DNA from: Henckelia pumila
Lineage: Eukaryota > Streptophyta > Magnoliopsida > Lamiales > Gesneriaceae
DNA: 64,000 bases
Assembly (NCBI RefSeq): GCF_033568475.1
Contig: NC_133122.1
Coordinates: forward strand, 180,997,449-181,061,448
Direction of reading: 5' to 3'
This document shows positions 49,300-61,138 of this stretch, one piece after another. Position 1 is the stretch's first letter; each line of letters starts with the position of its first letter. The translations under genes and the position numbers were made by a program. The notes beneath the pieces are model-generated. The model searched no databases. It had not been told where the DNA came from and worked only from the letters and a program-made list of their open reading frames with translations.

Positions 49300-49499
49300 G
49301 TATAATTTCTTAATTTGTAAAAATTTATTGTCTTTTTCGTAATTTACTATGATTATCTCTGTGTATTTTATTTATTTTTAAAATTATTATATTCTTGTTA
49401 TTGAAATTTATATACAAACATATAATGATATTTTCGTCATTTGTTTGGGGGATGACCTCCTCGAACATATCATCCTAGATCCGCCCCTGGGAGGAGGGG
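48415..49499. mobile_element. hAT-like element inside the Tat-family LTR
   Basis: Ends CAGAGGCGGATCTAG and, inverted, CAGGGGCGGATCTAGG. Flanks GAAGTAGG (48407-48414) and GGAGGAGG (49500-49507) match at 6 of 8, and the uninterrupted LTR at 13173 has GGAGGAGG at this point. It contains a TA-rich run at about 49203-49300. No transposase is seen. Confidence 0.85.
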
Positions 49500-49574
49500 C
49501 TCGCCTAAGGTAGGCGTCGTCCCCTAAGGTATACAAGCCCTAAGGTGGTAAGCTTGGCTTTGTGTCTTGGGTTG

Positions 49575-50897
49575 TGACCGGCTAAATCGGTGTAATATGA
49601 ATCTACTGGCAAGCGTACCAGGTCAAGTAATAATAAAGTGGACTGAGAGTCCAAGTATCGATCCCACAGGGACTGCAGTCAATTCTCAAGAATTAATTAT
49701 TTAGCTTAATCTAGACAAAATCATAAAAAGCAATTTGATTTAAATAAAATAAGAATTTATAATGAAAACTTCTGAAGAAATAAGAATTAAAATAGTTGAA
49801 AAGAAAATTTAATTAAAACGAGACAACCAAGACACACGTAGGTACCGAACAACTCATGTAACATGTAGCCGATTCAGGACTCGGATTTAATCTTAGATTA
49901 CGAGAATTCTCCTAACTTGTTCAAATGTCTATTTCTAGAACAATCAAACCTACTCAAATATTGACGGATTAATCCTTCGTAATCATAATCAAATTTAAAT
50001 GCATTAAATATTTGTGAAAATTCAGTTTACACTCAAACCACACACTGAAACCGAATTCTATTTCTAGTCGGTTTTACCATGTGTTGATTATCAAAGTGAT
50101 CGAAATCAATACATCCTCTGTCGACTTGGAATCGATTAACATGCAAGAAAACAGTCAGGCTATTCACAAGACAAATACAAATATGATAATCAATAAAACA
50201 AAATCAAGTCTGAAAAATCCCAAATAAACATCCAAGTTTTCTACATGAATTTGTTCAGCCCAATCACGCCGTCTTGGTTGAAAACAAACTACTCAATAAT
50301 TTAAATTATAATTTAAAAATAAAAAGAAGAAGAAAAAAAAAATCTTTTATCCCAAGCCTTGTAGCCGCCTCTTTTCAAAAGAGTTGTGTAACCCCTATTC
50401 TGATAGATGGGTTCGTATTTATATGCCCAAGGGTCTTCAAAAGATGGTATCCTTCCCGAGCAAGAATTTTCAAATTTAAAAATTCTGCACGCTTTGCTCG
50501 CTCGAGCAAGCAACTTTCTGCTCCGAAGGAATTTTTGGCCCGTCTCGCTCGCTCGAGCGAGCTCAATTTTCTGCTGCGCGCAACGATTTTGAAAAATTCA
50601 TATCTTGAGTTCTAGCCGTCGGATCGACCTAAAATTTGGACAGAAGCTTCAAAACATCTTGAATTCATTTTGAACGGTGAAGATTGGATTTGGATATCTC
50701 TAAAATAAAATATGATTTTTGAATCATGGGTGCTCCGTAATTCATTCTTCATAAATCTATTTTCCTACAAAATTAACCCGAAGAGTGAAATACATACACA
50801 TGCACTAAAACACATAAAAATACATAAAAATAATATGAATGCACACAAAATAGACATAAAAATATCACGAAATAATTTATACAAAATGCACTCATCA
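49575..50897 (-). mobile_element. Solo LTR inside the Tat-family LTR
   Basis: A 1323-bp element with plus-strand ends TGACCGG and CTCATCA, flanked by a perfect 5-bp duplication GGTTG (49570-49574 and 50898-50902). The minus-strand start TGATGAGTGCATTTTG and the CCCTGTGGGATCGATAC motif towards its end are typical of a widespread plant gypsy-type LTR. There is no interior, so it is a solo LTR. Confidence 0.88.
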
Positions 50898-51202
50898 GGT
50901 TGTCTTTGGAAGGCGAGCCCTCAAGGAAAGACGCGTGAACTACACGTTTGTGGTCCCCTACCTTGCTTCCTATAAATATGAGTTTGCTCCTTTCATTTGC
51001 ATTTATTCACTTTCATTTTTGAGGAGCGTCCAAGCTCCTCTTTCTGTTATTCGTTCACGTCTCTGACTTGAGCGTTGGAGAGGCTACGCCGAGACACCCT
51101 CTCAGTCCCCTCTAACATTATTTGCTTGATTTCAGGTTCATCTCTGGAATTGAAACTTTAGACTCGAATTGGATCCGGACCATTTAATTTTAGTGAGTAT
51201 CA

Positions 51203-52558
51203 ATCTGTTTCAAGAGTATTTTAATATAAAATAAAATGAAAGTAATAATTTTTATTACATACCGCAATTTTTATTTTTGTGTTCCGAGAAGAAAGCCTCA
51301 GTAATTTTTTTGTAAAAAAAAAAAAAATGTAAAAAGCGAAAGACAAGAAGTGAAAATAAATAAAAACCTAGGGACGGGAAATGAAATAAATGGACAAAAA
51401 CAATAAATAAACCAAACCCCATTATCGTACTCGTAGTTTGCCAGGTGAAATTCTCCTTCACGGGAGGTTTGAAACTCTTCGCGTTCATTTTATACAATTT
51501 TTTGTTCCATAGTGTGTGCGTATTTTATGTGCTCTGCGTGATTTTTACTCTGTGTTTGTTTGTTTTCTTCCCAAACACTTTTGATCGGTTTGAATTGTGT
51601 GTGTGTGTTTTTCGTTTTTGGGTTTTTAGTGAAGAACATGCTTAAAAATTTCATCTTTTGTTTTCGGATTGTGCACATTGTTAGTTTGAAGTAATTTGTT
51701 GAAATCTATATTGCAATCGCCAATCAGGTTAATTTTACATGCTAGCTTTGCTCTTGTTCTTTTTCAGATGTTCATATTTAAAACTTTTATTCGTAGCTGT
51801 TTATTTGAAATTTAAAATTTTTATTCGTAGCTGTTTATTTGAAATCGACTTTCCATGGATTTGTAATGAGGAAATGCAGAGAAAAATCTTTTAAGGATGT
51901 TCAATTGGTTGGATGATGGCTCGGTCTTGTTTTTTCTGTCATTTTTTGTTTGAATTCAATTGATTTAATGTTCATCATATTTTTAACATCTTACTATTAC
52001 TATTATTGAAGTCCAAATAAGAGCATGTAATACGGTAATACACAGCTGATTAGAAGTTTCTGTTGCTTGGTCTTTTGGGATTTCTGCAGACTCTTTATAG
52101 TTATGTGCGTGGGGAATGTTAAAGTAGTTTGTTGACCGTGTATTTTCAGGCTGACATGAACCGAATTGTTTTCCTTTCCTTTTTTTTTTTTTGGTATAAA
52201 TTGAACAATGTTTCTTGTGTGTATGCTCGCACTGTGTTTTTAGGTCAGGCAACACTGACATTGATTTGTATTGTTGTTTCCAAATAAGGTTTTCTAGTAA
52301 TATTTTGGGATTTTTTTCTTTATTGTGTGGATATTTTTTTTTATAAATTTATTTATGACATTCCAAAGATAGGATCAAAAATTGGGGAAGTTTTTGAGTT
52401 TGTGCAAAAGAAGCCAAAGCTTTGTTTAGTTTCTTGTCAGTGTCATTTTGTCAGATATTGTTCTTTATTAAGATTCCACTCCGTTATCAGTCTGTTCTTA
52501 CATTTCCCCCCTTAATTTCTCTATTCATTGTTTATTTGTTTTGATGGTGATCTGCTAG
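51203..52558. other. Upstream region of the SANT gene
   Basis: Promoter and probable 5' UTR of the next gene. A CTGCTAG acceptor-like site abuts the ATG at 52559, so at least one 5' UTR intron is likely; the UTR exon may lie near 51440-51720. Open frames here are low-complexity. Confidence 0.45.
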
Positions 52559-54874
52559 ATGACAAGCCGCATAACTCGATCAAGGAAACCACAGCCTGTT
52601 CAGCAGCATGAAAATCAAGTACGGGCCAAGTGGACACCATCATTAACTAAGACATTGGTTGACTTGATGGTGGACCAGATTCAGAAGGGAAATAAATCAA
52701 ATAAAAATTTTAGCAAGAAAGGGTGGAAATTCATTTGTGATAATTTCCGTATACAAACAGGTTATTGGTGGGATAACGAACAACTGAAGAGCCGTTATAT
52801 TGCCTTGAGGAAGCAGTATATCAGTGTTAGGTTGCTACTCAATCATTGTGATTTCCAGTGGGATGAAACTTCTGGTAAAATTACGGCAACAGATGAAGCA
52901 TGGGTCAGATACATCAAGGTAGTTGATTGCACCTCTAGTGTTTTCATTCCCCGGAACAAAATTTTACATGCTGCTATGAGGAATCATGGTGGTGAGCAGT
53001 GTTCTAAAAGGCGCTAGACAGTTGTCAACTGCCCCGATTTTTAGACAGTTGATGCCTCTATGTGTTATTATTTTAGTTGGCCACCTAATCGTCGCCTAGG
53101 CGGATCAAAATCCGCCTAGGCGGCCGCTTAGATTAATTTATAATATAACTTTTTTAATTTTTTTTGAACTTTGTTTTTTTTAAAAAAAAATAGATTATTT
53201 GACATATTTGTTTGTATTAGATGAAGATGAGAATTATGGAATGAATTTTGAGTATGAATTCGATAAAGAAGAATTATTGAAGAAATATTAAAATGAACCA
53301 GAAGAATTAGATATCCAGGCAAAAAAGAAAAAAAACGCCTACCCAAACATCTTTCATCTAGGCGCTAGACGGTGGGTGACTGCCCACCAGTACCGCTTTT
53401 TAGAACATTGGTGGCGAGTCACTCTTAATTGTGGCTAATCAGTGGCTTCAATCATCAATTTTCTTCCCATGTTATTCTATGTTGACATGTAGGTAGGCGT
53501 AATCACAATTATTATTAATATTCCAACTGCACATCTTAGAACACTATAAGGATTAAATTATGTGTCTTGATTTCAATGAATCGTGTGATTAAACTTGTTG
53601 CATAGATAATCAGCCAAATAACTAAATGGGCTACAACAAAACTTGTGAACATTTCTCCTGCTAGTTCATATTTGTGTAATGTTTTCAAGCGTTTCTGGGA
53701 AGGTGTTGTCATTGTTAACATTCCTCTGCTGTTGCCTTGCCAGCATCCCGTGCCATCACAAAAATTTGAGATAATAAATGGATTTCGAGTGTTGCATATT
53801 TTGGGGTTTTGTTCTGGAAATAATAGACTACAACGTCTCTGCTATCATGTTCTACTTTTATTTGATGATATATGGTAGTCATAATCATGATGTCTCTTTA
53901 CTTTTCTTGTTTGTTTACGATCCTATACAATGTACTTTTAGGCGAAATCCCCTGAACAACTTGCTACGGAGTGATGAATTTTTTTGAATGAAGTATGTCT
54001 TTTTTATATCTTTTTGAATGAAGAATCATATATCCGTTTCAACAATTATCACATTTTTGTGAATGTTTATCGGGTTATCGTTTTTCTTCTTCCTCTAAGG
54101 AAATAGTGCAAGTCCAGCAATCCAAATGTATTCAAGTATGTTTATGTAGTACTGTCATGAAACCATTAATTTCGTTTTCCTCCCTTGACAAATATCACAT
54201 AATTATATTTTTTCCTAAATGCTGCTAGTTATCTATCTGTTGGCCATTTTGATAAATGTTCCATTAATATTTAACACCATTGCAACAACATATTGACATC
54301 ATAGAATCTCCAAGTGAAGAAAGCTTGTGATTATTTTCCATGAAAATTCCTAATAGAATATGCCAATCAGGAACATCCTGATGCCGAGGCTGTGCGGAGT
54401 ATAGGCTGTCCCATGTACGATCAGCTGCATATAATATTCGTAGAACCAGAGGTTTCTGGAAAACACAACAGGTATACCAAAGAAGGTAAAGAAACTCCTG
54501 GTTCAGTTCCTCAACAACACATGAGTATTTCAGCAGAAGAGCTGTCACCATCGGGATCAGACAAATACACTGATTTACCAAATCGTAAGAGAGGTCGTGG
54601 AGGAATAGAAAATGGTATTGCAAAAGGTATATTAGAGATTGCCTCTGCTACAAAATTCAGAGCAGAAGCTATAAAGAGGCGAAATGAAGAATTTTCAATA
54701 ACAGATTGCATCAAGGCACTGGATGAACTAATAGGTGTTATCAGTGATCAAGTTTATTTTGTTGCACTGGACTTATTCACCGACCGTAACGCAAGGGAGA
54801 CTTTCCTAAGTCTCAAAGTGGAAAAGCGATCTACATGGTTGCAGGGAAAGTGTTTAGGCAATAATATTCCTTAG
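52559..54874 (+). CDS. Myb/SANT-like DNA-binding domain protein
   Basis: Probable nuclear protein of the plant Myb/SANT-like group (annotated in many genomes as L10-interacting MYB domain-containing-like), related to the DNA-binding partner protein of PIF/Harbinger transposons. Two coding exons, 52559-52918 and 54371-54874, joined GT-AG in phase 0, give 287 aa. The trihelix/SANT-like domain covers about residues 22-140: KWTPSLTKTLVDLMVDQI, then GWKFICDNF, then a YIK|EHPDAEAVRSIGCP block crossing the intron. The C-terminus has a CIKALDEL segment and a short tail typical of the family. The intron of about 1.45 kb carries a hAT-like MITE near its 5' end. Whether it is a domesticated transposase-associated gene or a true host regulator cannot be told. 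It looks intact. Confidence 0.85.
52997..53410. mobile_element. hAT-like MITE in the SANT gene intron
   Basis: The left end CAGTGTTCTAAAAGGCG and right end, inverted, CAATGTTCTAAAAAGCG flank 414 bases with further inner dyads (CGCCTAGGCGG). The duplication GTGGTGAG / GTGGCGAG (52989-52996 and 53411-53418) matches at 7 of 8. It starts 79 bases after the splice donor. Confidence 0.88.
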
Positions 54875-55285
54875 TATCTTTGGTGATGTTTCCTTGTACA
54901 TAACTTATGCTAGACTTGGACGTATTTTCTTCTTCAGATTTAACCCAAGTTAGATGAAGGTTGAAATTCTTATTTCTGAGGAAGATTGAATTAGTACCCG
55001 AGGTTGCTAGTTTGCTATAATTTATGTGCGGTTTGAATACTGGTTGAAGTGGGCATGTTGAGATGAGCTTCGTTTTCTCTCTTTTGAGAAGCTAATTTTG
55101 TGCAATATAGAGTTGATGTAATTTAATTACATGCTGTTTCTTATTCTTACACGGTTGTATGCACAACTGCTACTAATTTACCTATGATTCATGATTGTCT
55201 ATACATTTACAATTTCCTTATCATTTCTACAAAAATTAGGCACTCGATCGAGGTCCGTGGCATGGAAGTGTACAAGGGTAAGATT
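54875..55285. other. Convergent 3' UTRs
   Basis: Tail-to-tail space between the SANT gene and the AHK1-like gene. It presumably holds both 3' UTRs. No gene is seen. Confidence 0.5.
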
Positions 55286-58200
55286 TTAGACCACTCTCTT
55301 GGTCAAAAAACGGATAGTGGAAACCATTAATTTGCAATCAATTGGCTTCGTTAGATAAGCATCCATTCCCACTTCCAAGCATTTAGCTTCATCCGAAGAC
55401 ATGGCATGAGCAGTCAATGCCACTATGGGGACGTGCCAACTGGTGCCGGATTCGAGTCTTCTGATAGCTTTTGTTGCTTCATACCCATCCATTTTCGGCA
55501 TCTGTGTTTTCACACACAAATAAAATGAGATGTCAATTTCTTGGAAGATTATTTATAACCAAGATTTTGATTCTGTGAAAACCTATTTTCCGAAAATAAT
55601 TTTTCGAAGATATAAATTTAAGGGGACTGACTCTTCTTCCCGACCTCTCCTTGGAATCAAGAAACTACCAGTAACTAGACTTACTTGACAATCCATCAAA
55701 ATCAAGTCGTATGGCAACGATTCTGTATGACTAGTCGTGTAGTTTCCATGAAGTTCTCCATCTTCATGGGATTGGCTCGCGTTGTTAAGAGCATCAAGGA
55801 CCTGTATTCCATCTCCTACAACGACTACTTTTGCTCCCATTTTTTCCAGCATTATCGTTGCGACCCTCTGAAGTACCAATGTATCTTCTGCAAGAAGTAT
55901 GTGTAGACCATCGAGAGGATTTTTGTCGTTGTCAACCTTGTGGGAGCACGCGGAACTTGGATCTTCAAGATTTGGTTCATTCACATATTGTTCTTCTGCG
56001 CTTCTTTTCACTGAAGTAGTCCTTTTAAAACACTCATTTTCTGACTTCTCTGAATCATCAGAGCTGGTAGAACTCAAGTGAAGAGTATCGATTTCAAGAA
56101 ATTCGTGAATCTGTGACGCATGTGATTTGTTTTCCCTTGTGACAGATTCAAAAATCTGGATCATTTTTGCTTTGTATAGAGGCCTGTTAATCATTAACAA
56201 GTACCCACGTTTCCGGAGTTCAGCCTTGATGGCATTGGAGGTGTCATGGTTCAAGATCCAAGCAAAACTGGCTAGTCCACGGTATTTGTCTAGAAAATCA
56301 AGCTGTTGCTTCCATATTTCTGTGCTTAAATCAAGAAATCCTATGTCGATTGTTATGATGAAAACCGAGCTGATACTTCCCTGGAAATTTGATCCGTGAG
56401 GATTCGAGTACTTAGCATGTAAACTTTCAATAATGCTTTTGCAGGGTTCTTGAAGATTGTGTGTAAGCTCATTCCAATCAGATGCTTCACGGGTTTGGAC
56501 TCCATTTTCTTGTAACCATTGAGTCATAAGCAATCTAGTCGTTCTGCCACCGAGTGCAAGAAACACCTATATTTTTTCGGGTTATGCACTTGGTAGGTTT
56601 ATGTGGGATGTATTCTGGGAAAATTTGTGACACTTACAGTCAAGTTGTGCTGTTTCAGGTTGAACTGGAACTGATTTTTCGATCTCTCCTCGGGCGTATT
56701 AAGAGACATATACAGCTGCATCAAGGTTCCTGGTCCGTTCTTCTTCACCACTTTGATTTCTCCATTCATCTTATTCACCTGTTAAGAATTCTCTTATCAT
56801 TTTATGGACTCGAGAAAGTGACAACCTCATATCAATTCTATAAAAAAAATGATGATTAGTTAGACTAACTACTCTTTTAAGTTCCAATACTTTCTTGGCT
56901 TATAATCCAGGGAAGATTCTATGTTACACCGGGAGAAAAACTATGTGTGTTTTTTTTTCTTAAAAGGTCATCTCGCGTAAAAACAAACTTGTAGGGTCCA
57001 TCAGTACTTTTTTTTTTTTGTTTAAAATGAGATGACCGGCTGATCATCTCGTGCAAACACACCAGGAGTGTTTCTCCTGGCCTAGCATAGAATTTCCCAT
57101 GGTCCAGCACACAAAACCTGACATTTATAGTTGCGGATCTTATGGAGGCAAGAGTGATGGTCTCCCCAATTAGAATGAAAATTTTCAATATTTTATAAGA
57201 AATTATTTTGAAATGCGACTGCTTCCTCACAAACTGTATCAACTCACCAAAGTCCTTACAATGCAGAGGCCTAAACCAGTGCCACCATGCCTGAAATCAA
57301 ACAAACGATTGATTAGATTCACTGGGAGGGAGCTTTTTTAATAGATACTTAGGATCGACTTCCTTGTATTTGATGGGCTTCTAATTTACTATTTTGTTTC
57401 ATTAAATCTCACTTGTAAACCTTGAGTCCTTGAATAAGCTACTTACAATCGAGTTGTTGACGGATCAGCTTGCTCGAAACTCTCAAATACAGATTCCCAC
57501 TTGCTTGGATCAATCCCTGAGAATCACAAGAAAGGCCAATCATCAGATTATAAGTGGAAAAAAAGCTTGTGCCTCAGCAACTATATATCCATCACTGTAT
57601 GAATCACACACACACACATATATGTTGACAGGCAACAACTCTGTACAAGTGTATTATTCTTACCACAACCAGTGTCCTCAACTTCAAACCAAAGAATCAT
57701 TTTATTTCCTTTCTTGGAGCATATTTGTCCATGGCTTGTTTCCCGCTTCCGTTTCATTTTATGTGCACACCATGACTCCTTTTGATTGAGTGATAACTTT
57801 CTTGTGCTATTATCAGTATCTACAGTCTCACACCATCCTCGCAGAATAATGTATCCCGCTGTCAAAAGCAAAGGGTAGTAAAATCAACTGGTCGGGGAAA
57901 TCCCTTGGTTTTGCTTTAAATTTTGAGTTAAATTAACCATGACTTACAAGTCGTAAACTTAATGGAATTGCTAATAAGGTTGGCAAAAATTTGAAGAACT
58001 CTACCAGAGTCTCCGAAAACTACTTTCGGCATATCATCTGTAATAAACAAGCATCAGTAAAGATTTGCACAGAAATTAAAGGTGTGTCACAGACTTGTGA
58101 CAAAAAGGGATCATACCCGAAATATCAAGAATTGTCTCTACGTTGTGGTTGATACACTGGACAGAGAACATGTCGATTAACCCTTCGAGTTCTCGGCTTA

Positions 58201-60387
58201 AATCAAACTCATTTTCTTCAAGTACCAGTTTCCCAGATTCAACCTGCAGTGTTTTCAGATGAGAGCTATTTATCGTTTCCTAAAATAATCGAAAAGTCAC
58301 ATCTGAAAAAAAAAAAAAAAATCAAGAAACATTCTCTATTTCTCTTATATCTCACCTTACTGAGATCTAAAATGTTGTTGAGAAGCCGGAGTAAAGCCGT
58401 GGAACATTTACGAATTTGAGAAATCATGGAATGTTGTTCATTTTTAAGACAGTCATCCGTCATAAGTATATCCAGCAACCCAATAACAGCTGCCATCGGG
58501 GTTCGAAGTTCATGGCTATGACAAAAGAAAAAAGTACTTATTGTAATCTCAAAGGAGTTGTTATTTTTCTTTCCGTTAAATGACCTAAATCTGGACAAAA
58601 AGGTCGTTTCCAAGGACACCCTACCTCATATTTGCTAAAAACTGGCTTTTGTAGTTGCTTGATGCTTCGGCCTTTCTTCTTGCATCCAACTGTTTTATTA
58701 GTTCTGCCCTCAGATTCATCTCTTTTGAAACACCATTTGTAAGTATAAAGATGCAGAAACATCCAACCACCAGGATGCATACTGAAGCTGATATTAATAC
58801 CATCAGTGTTTTGAATGCTTTTTCATCAACTTTTCCCATTATATATTTTCTTGGAATGATTATAACCCCAACCTGTAACAAGTCGTTTGACACAAATAAG
58901 AACGGATAGGGAAACCCTTCAAGGATTAATAAAAATATAAATCAAAATTTACCATGGGAAGCCTTTTCAAGTTCAAGAAAAAGGAGTCTATGTAGTACAG
59001 TTGGTGCCCAAGCATTGCATTTTCTATATGAACTTCTTGACTAGGAGGTAACTTATCACCATAAGCTTTCTTTAAGTGCTCAGCTCCAGATCGTATCACG
59101 TTATCCTTAGAATCAACGGCCATAGTGAGCTTTGGCCCTGTCGTAGAATTCATAAGCAGAGGCGTATCAGTCGAAGTAGCAATAAGCCAACCTTCTTGAG
59201 AAGTCAAATATATGTGGCCACTATGGAATTCAACTAGATCTTTCATCAACTGTCCGACACTTGAAAGTGCTGTGGTAACTCCCACAACAGCAACTATACT
59301 GTCGTGGGATGGATCCCAAACCGGTAATGCAGCGGAAAGTAATGGCGAGTCTGCATATTTGCTAACAGCTATGTGCCAAGAAGCAGTACCATCAGGAACC
59401 TGTGAAATACCAGCGATATTTATCAACTGATCTGGTGGGATGGGTGTCGGTTTTCCGGTTTTTTCACCGGTAAAAGGATCCAGAGGCTCTCGGTACCAAA
59501 TTGCAGAAACATTTCCTCGTATGGATTGGTCGTTCCATCCATGATGAGGCAACAGGGTATTAGTATCAGGCGAGCTGCTTATTGAGTAATTAACAAGATC
59601 AGAGAATATGTAGTATGTGCTATTACTCTTCCTATTTCTATGGAAAGCCTGGACAAAACCATTTCTATAACTCAAAGTGATGGAATTTAGAGCTGTGCTG
59701 CTCGCAAATAACGCCCACGTAACGTCCCTCATAACCTCGTAAAGCTGCTGCGAAATCAACATATTACAAAGAATGGTTAGTGAACACACCCGGAAGAAAT
59801 CTCATTCAAATTAGACAATCATCAATCAAACTTCTCAAAGAAACAAGGCAGCTTATCAAGAACCTCGATTTGCTGTGCTTGATCAACAGGCTTGTTGTAG
59901 CGTCTGATGACGGACTCAGAGAGCTTCACCTGAGCAGTTGCAACTTCGACAGTAGAATTAAGAATGTTCCACATACGCAGAACAGGCCTCTGCAGAAGCT
60001 CGTGTCGAAGTCCATACGCCAAGGAGTTGAGTGATTTCGTGGTATAGACTCTTGTGATATGCCATGTTAGTAAAGTTAACAAGCCTATTAAAATTGCTAA
60101 CATAACCTGCACAAGCACAGCAGCGAATTAATGAAACACAAGATATATATAGTACTAATAGCTCTCAGATGACAGTTTCAGAGGACCAAATTACATACCA
60201 TGATTGCGAGACGAACGACGAAGACACTATAATATGATGTTGAAAGACAAAGGGTACTTTCATCTTGAATCTCTTCTTCTACGTCTCTGTGGTAAGATTT
60301 TCTACATCTAGAAGAAGTGATCAATCTTTTGAAATCAGTCAAGAAGTGACAGATTTTATTAAAGACTATTCCATGTAGGCACCCCAT
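55286..60387 (-). CDS. AHK1: Hybrid histidine kinase, AHK1 osmosensor type
   Basis: Membrane osmosensor that autophosphorylates on His and relays through its receiver Asp to HPt proteins and response regulators. Thirteen minus-strand exons: 60199-60387, 59864-60106, 58953-59747, 58625-58872, 58356-58515, 58117-58243, 57948-58037, 57664-57858, 57447-57516, 57248-57290, 56638-56778, 55685-56566, 55286-55501. All are GT-AG and in phase, giving about 1132 aa. Seen: TM1 about 54-78, a long extracellular sensor about 80-405, TM2 about 430-454, SHELRTP with His493, N-box [10 protein letters not shown] near 606-615, DTGCG 679-683, GGTGLGL 708-714, and a C-terminal receiver with AED (Asp995), LMDCQMP (Asp1059) and TKPID (Lys1113). 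All key residues are present. Close matches to AHK1 run throughout. The N-terminus (MGCLHGIVF) is shorter than in Arabidopsis; exon 3 may start 3 bases later. Confidence 0.95.
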
Positions 60388-61124
60388 TAATGTGATAGTG
60401 TTATAGCCAAGGAAGAACAAGATTCAGCATGAAAATGGGAGATGGAATTTAATTTAGTGCCATTTTCGTTTCTTCAAGTGTTAATAGTGAGTTGAAAATT
60501 AAACTTGTTGAAGAAGTTGAGATGGAGATAAAAGAGAGGAAATTAGTACAAGAAAAGAGTGTAGAGAATAGAAACTTGGATTCCCACTTATTAAGGCAAA
60601 GGTGGCTATGCTTTGTGTGTTCAAACAAGTGGGATTTGTAGTGTTTTACACTTGTTCCTAATCCAAAATCTTTCCATCTTTTCAACTTTTTTATACCACT
60701 TTTAGGTTGCGTTACTTGAAAAATAATATTCAATTGTGTGAGTGTTTGCCATTGATTAGTCTATGGGTAACATGTTGCACGACGGTTATATTGCATTTAA
60801 ACCTTTGGCAATGAAATGATCGTGGTAGTTGTTATCACACGACATGAAATATATTATTCTTTTTTTATACATATTGATCATAAGTTTAATCGAATGTAAT
60901 ATTTTTAAAATTTTATTATTCATAGTTAATCTACCGATTTATCTCCTGCTACTGTATATGCTAAATTATTTCTACATATAATGGGAAAAAACACATCAAT
61001 TTGGAAGATATGAAATTCGGTGATATTTATTTCCGTACAGCCAGTTTTGGCCTGACCTAAATTAAGAAATTTGGTAAATGTTAATATTTAATTAATGATT
61101 GAACAGCACTAGGCGTGACTTCTC

Positions 61125-61138
61125 CACGTCACACGTGT
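61125..61138. promoter_or_regulatory. ABRE/G-box cluster upstream of AHK1-like gene
   Basis: CACGTCACACGTGT contains a CACGTC half-site next to a CACGTG G-box core, about 740 bases upstream of the AHK1-like start codon. Paired ABRE-like sites are known in ABA- and drought-responsive promoters. Function here is inferred only. Confidence 0.35.

Larger units (their letters stand above)
48137..51202 (+). mobile_element. Second Tat-family LTR, split by two insertions
   Basis: Three pieces, 48137-48414, 49500-49574 and 50898-51202, add up to 658 bases. They match the 655-base LTR at 13173-13827 in order and orientation, at roughly 85 percent identity by eye. A hAT-like element and a solo LTR occupy the gaps. 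The purine-rich tract before it suggests a 3' LTR and not a solo LTR. Confidence 0.85.
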
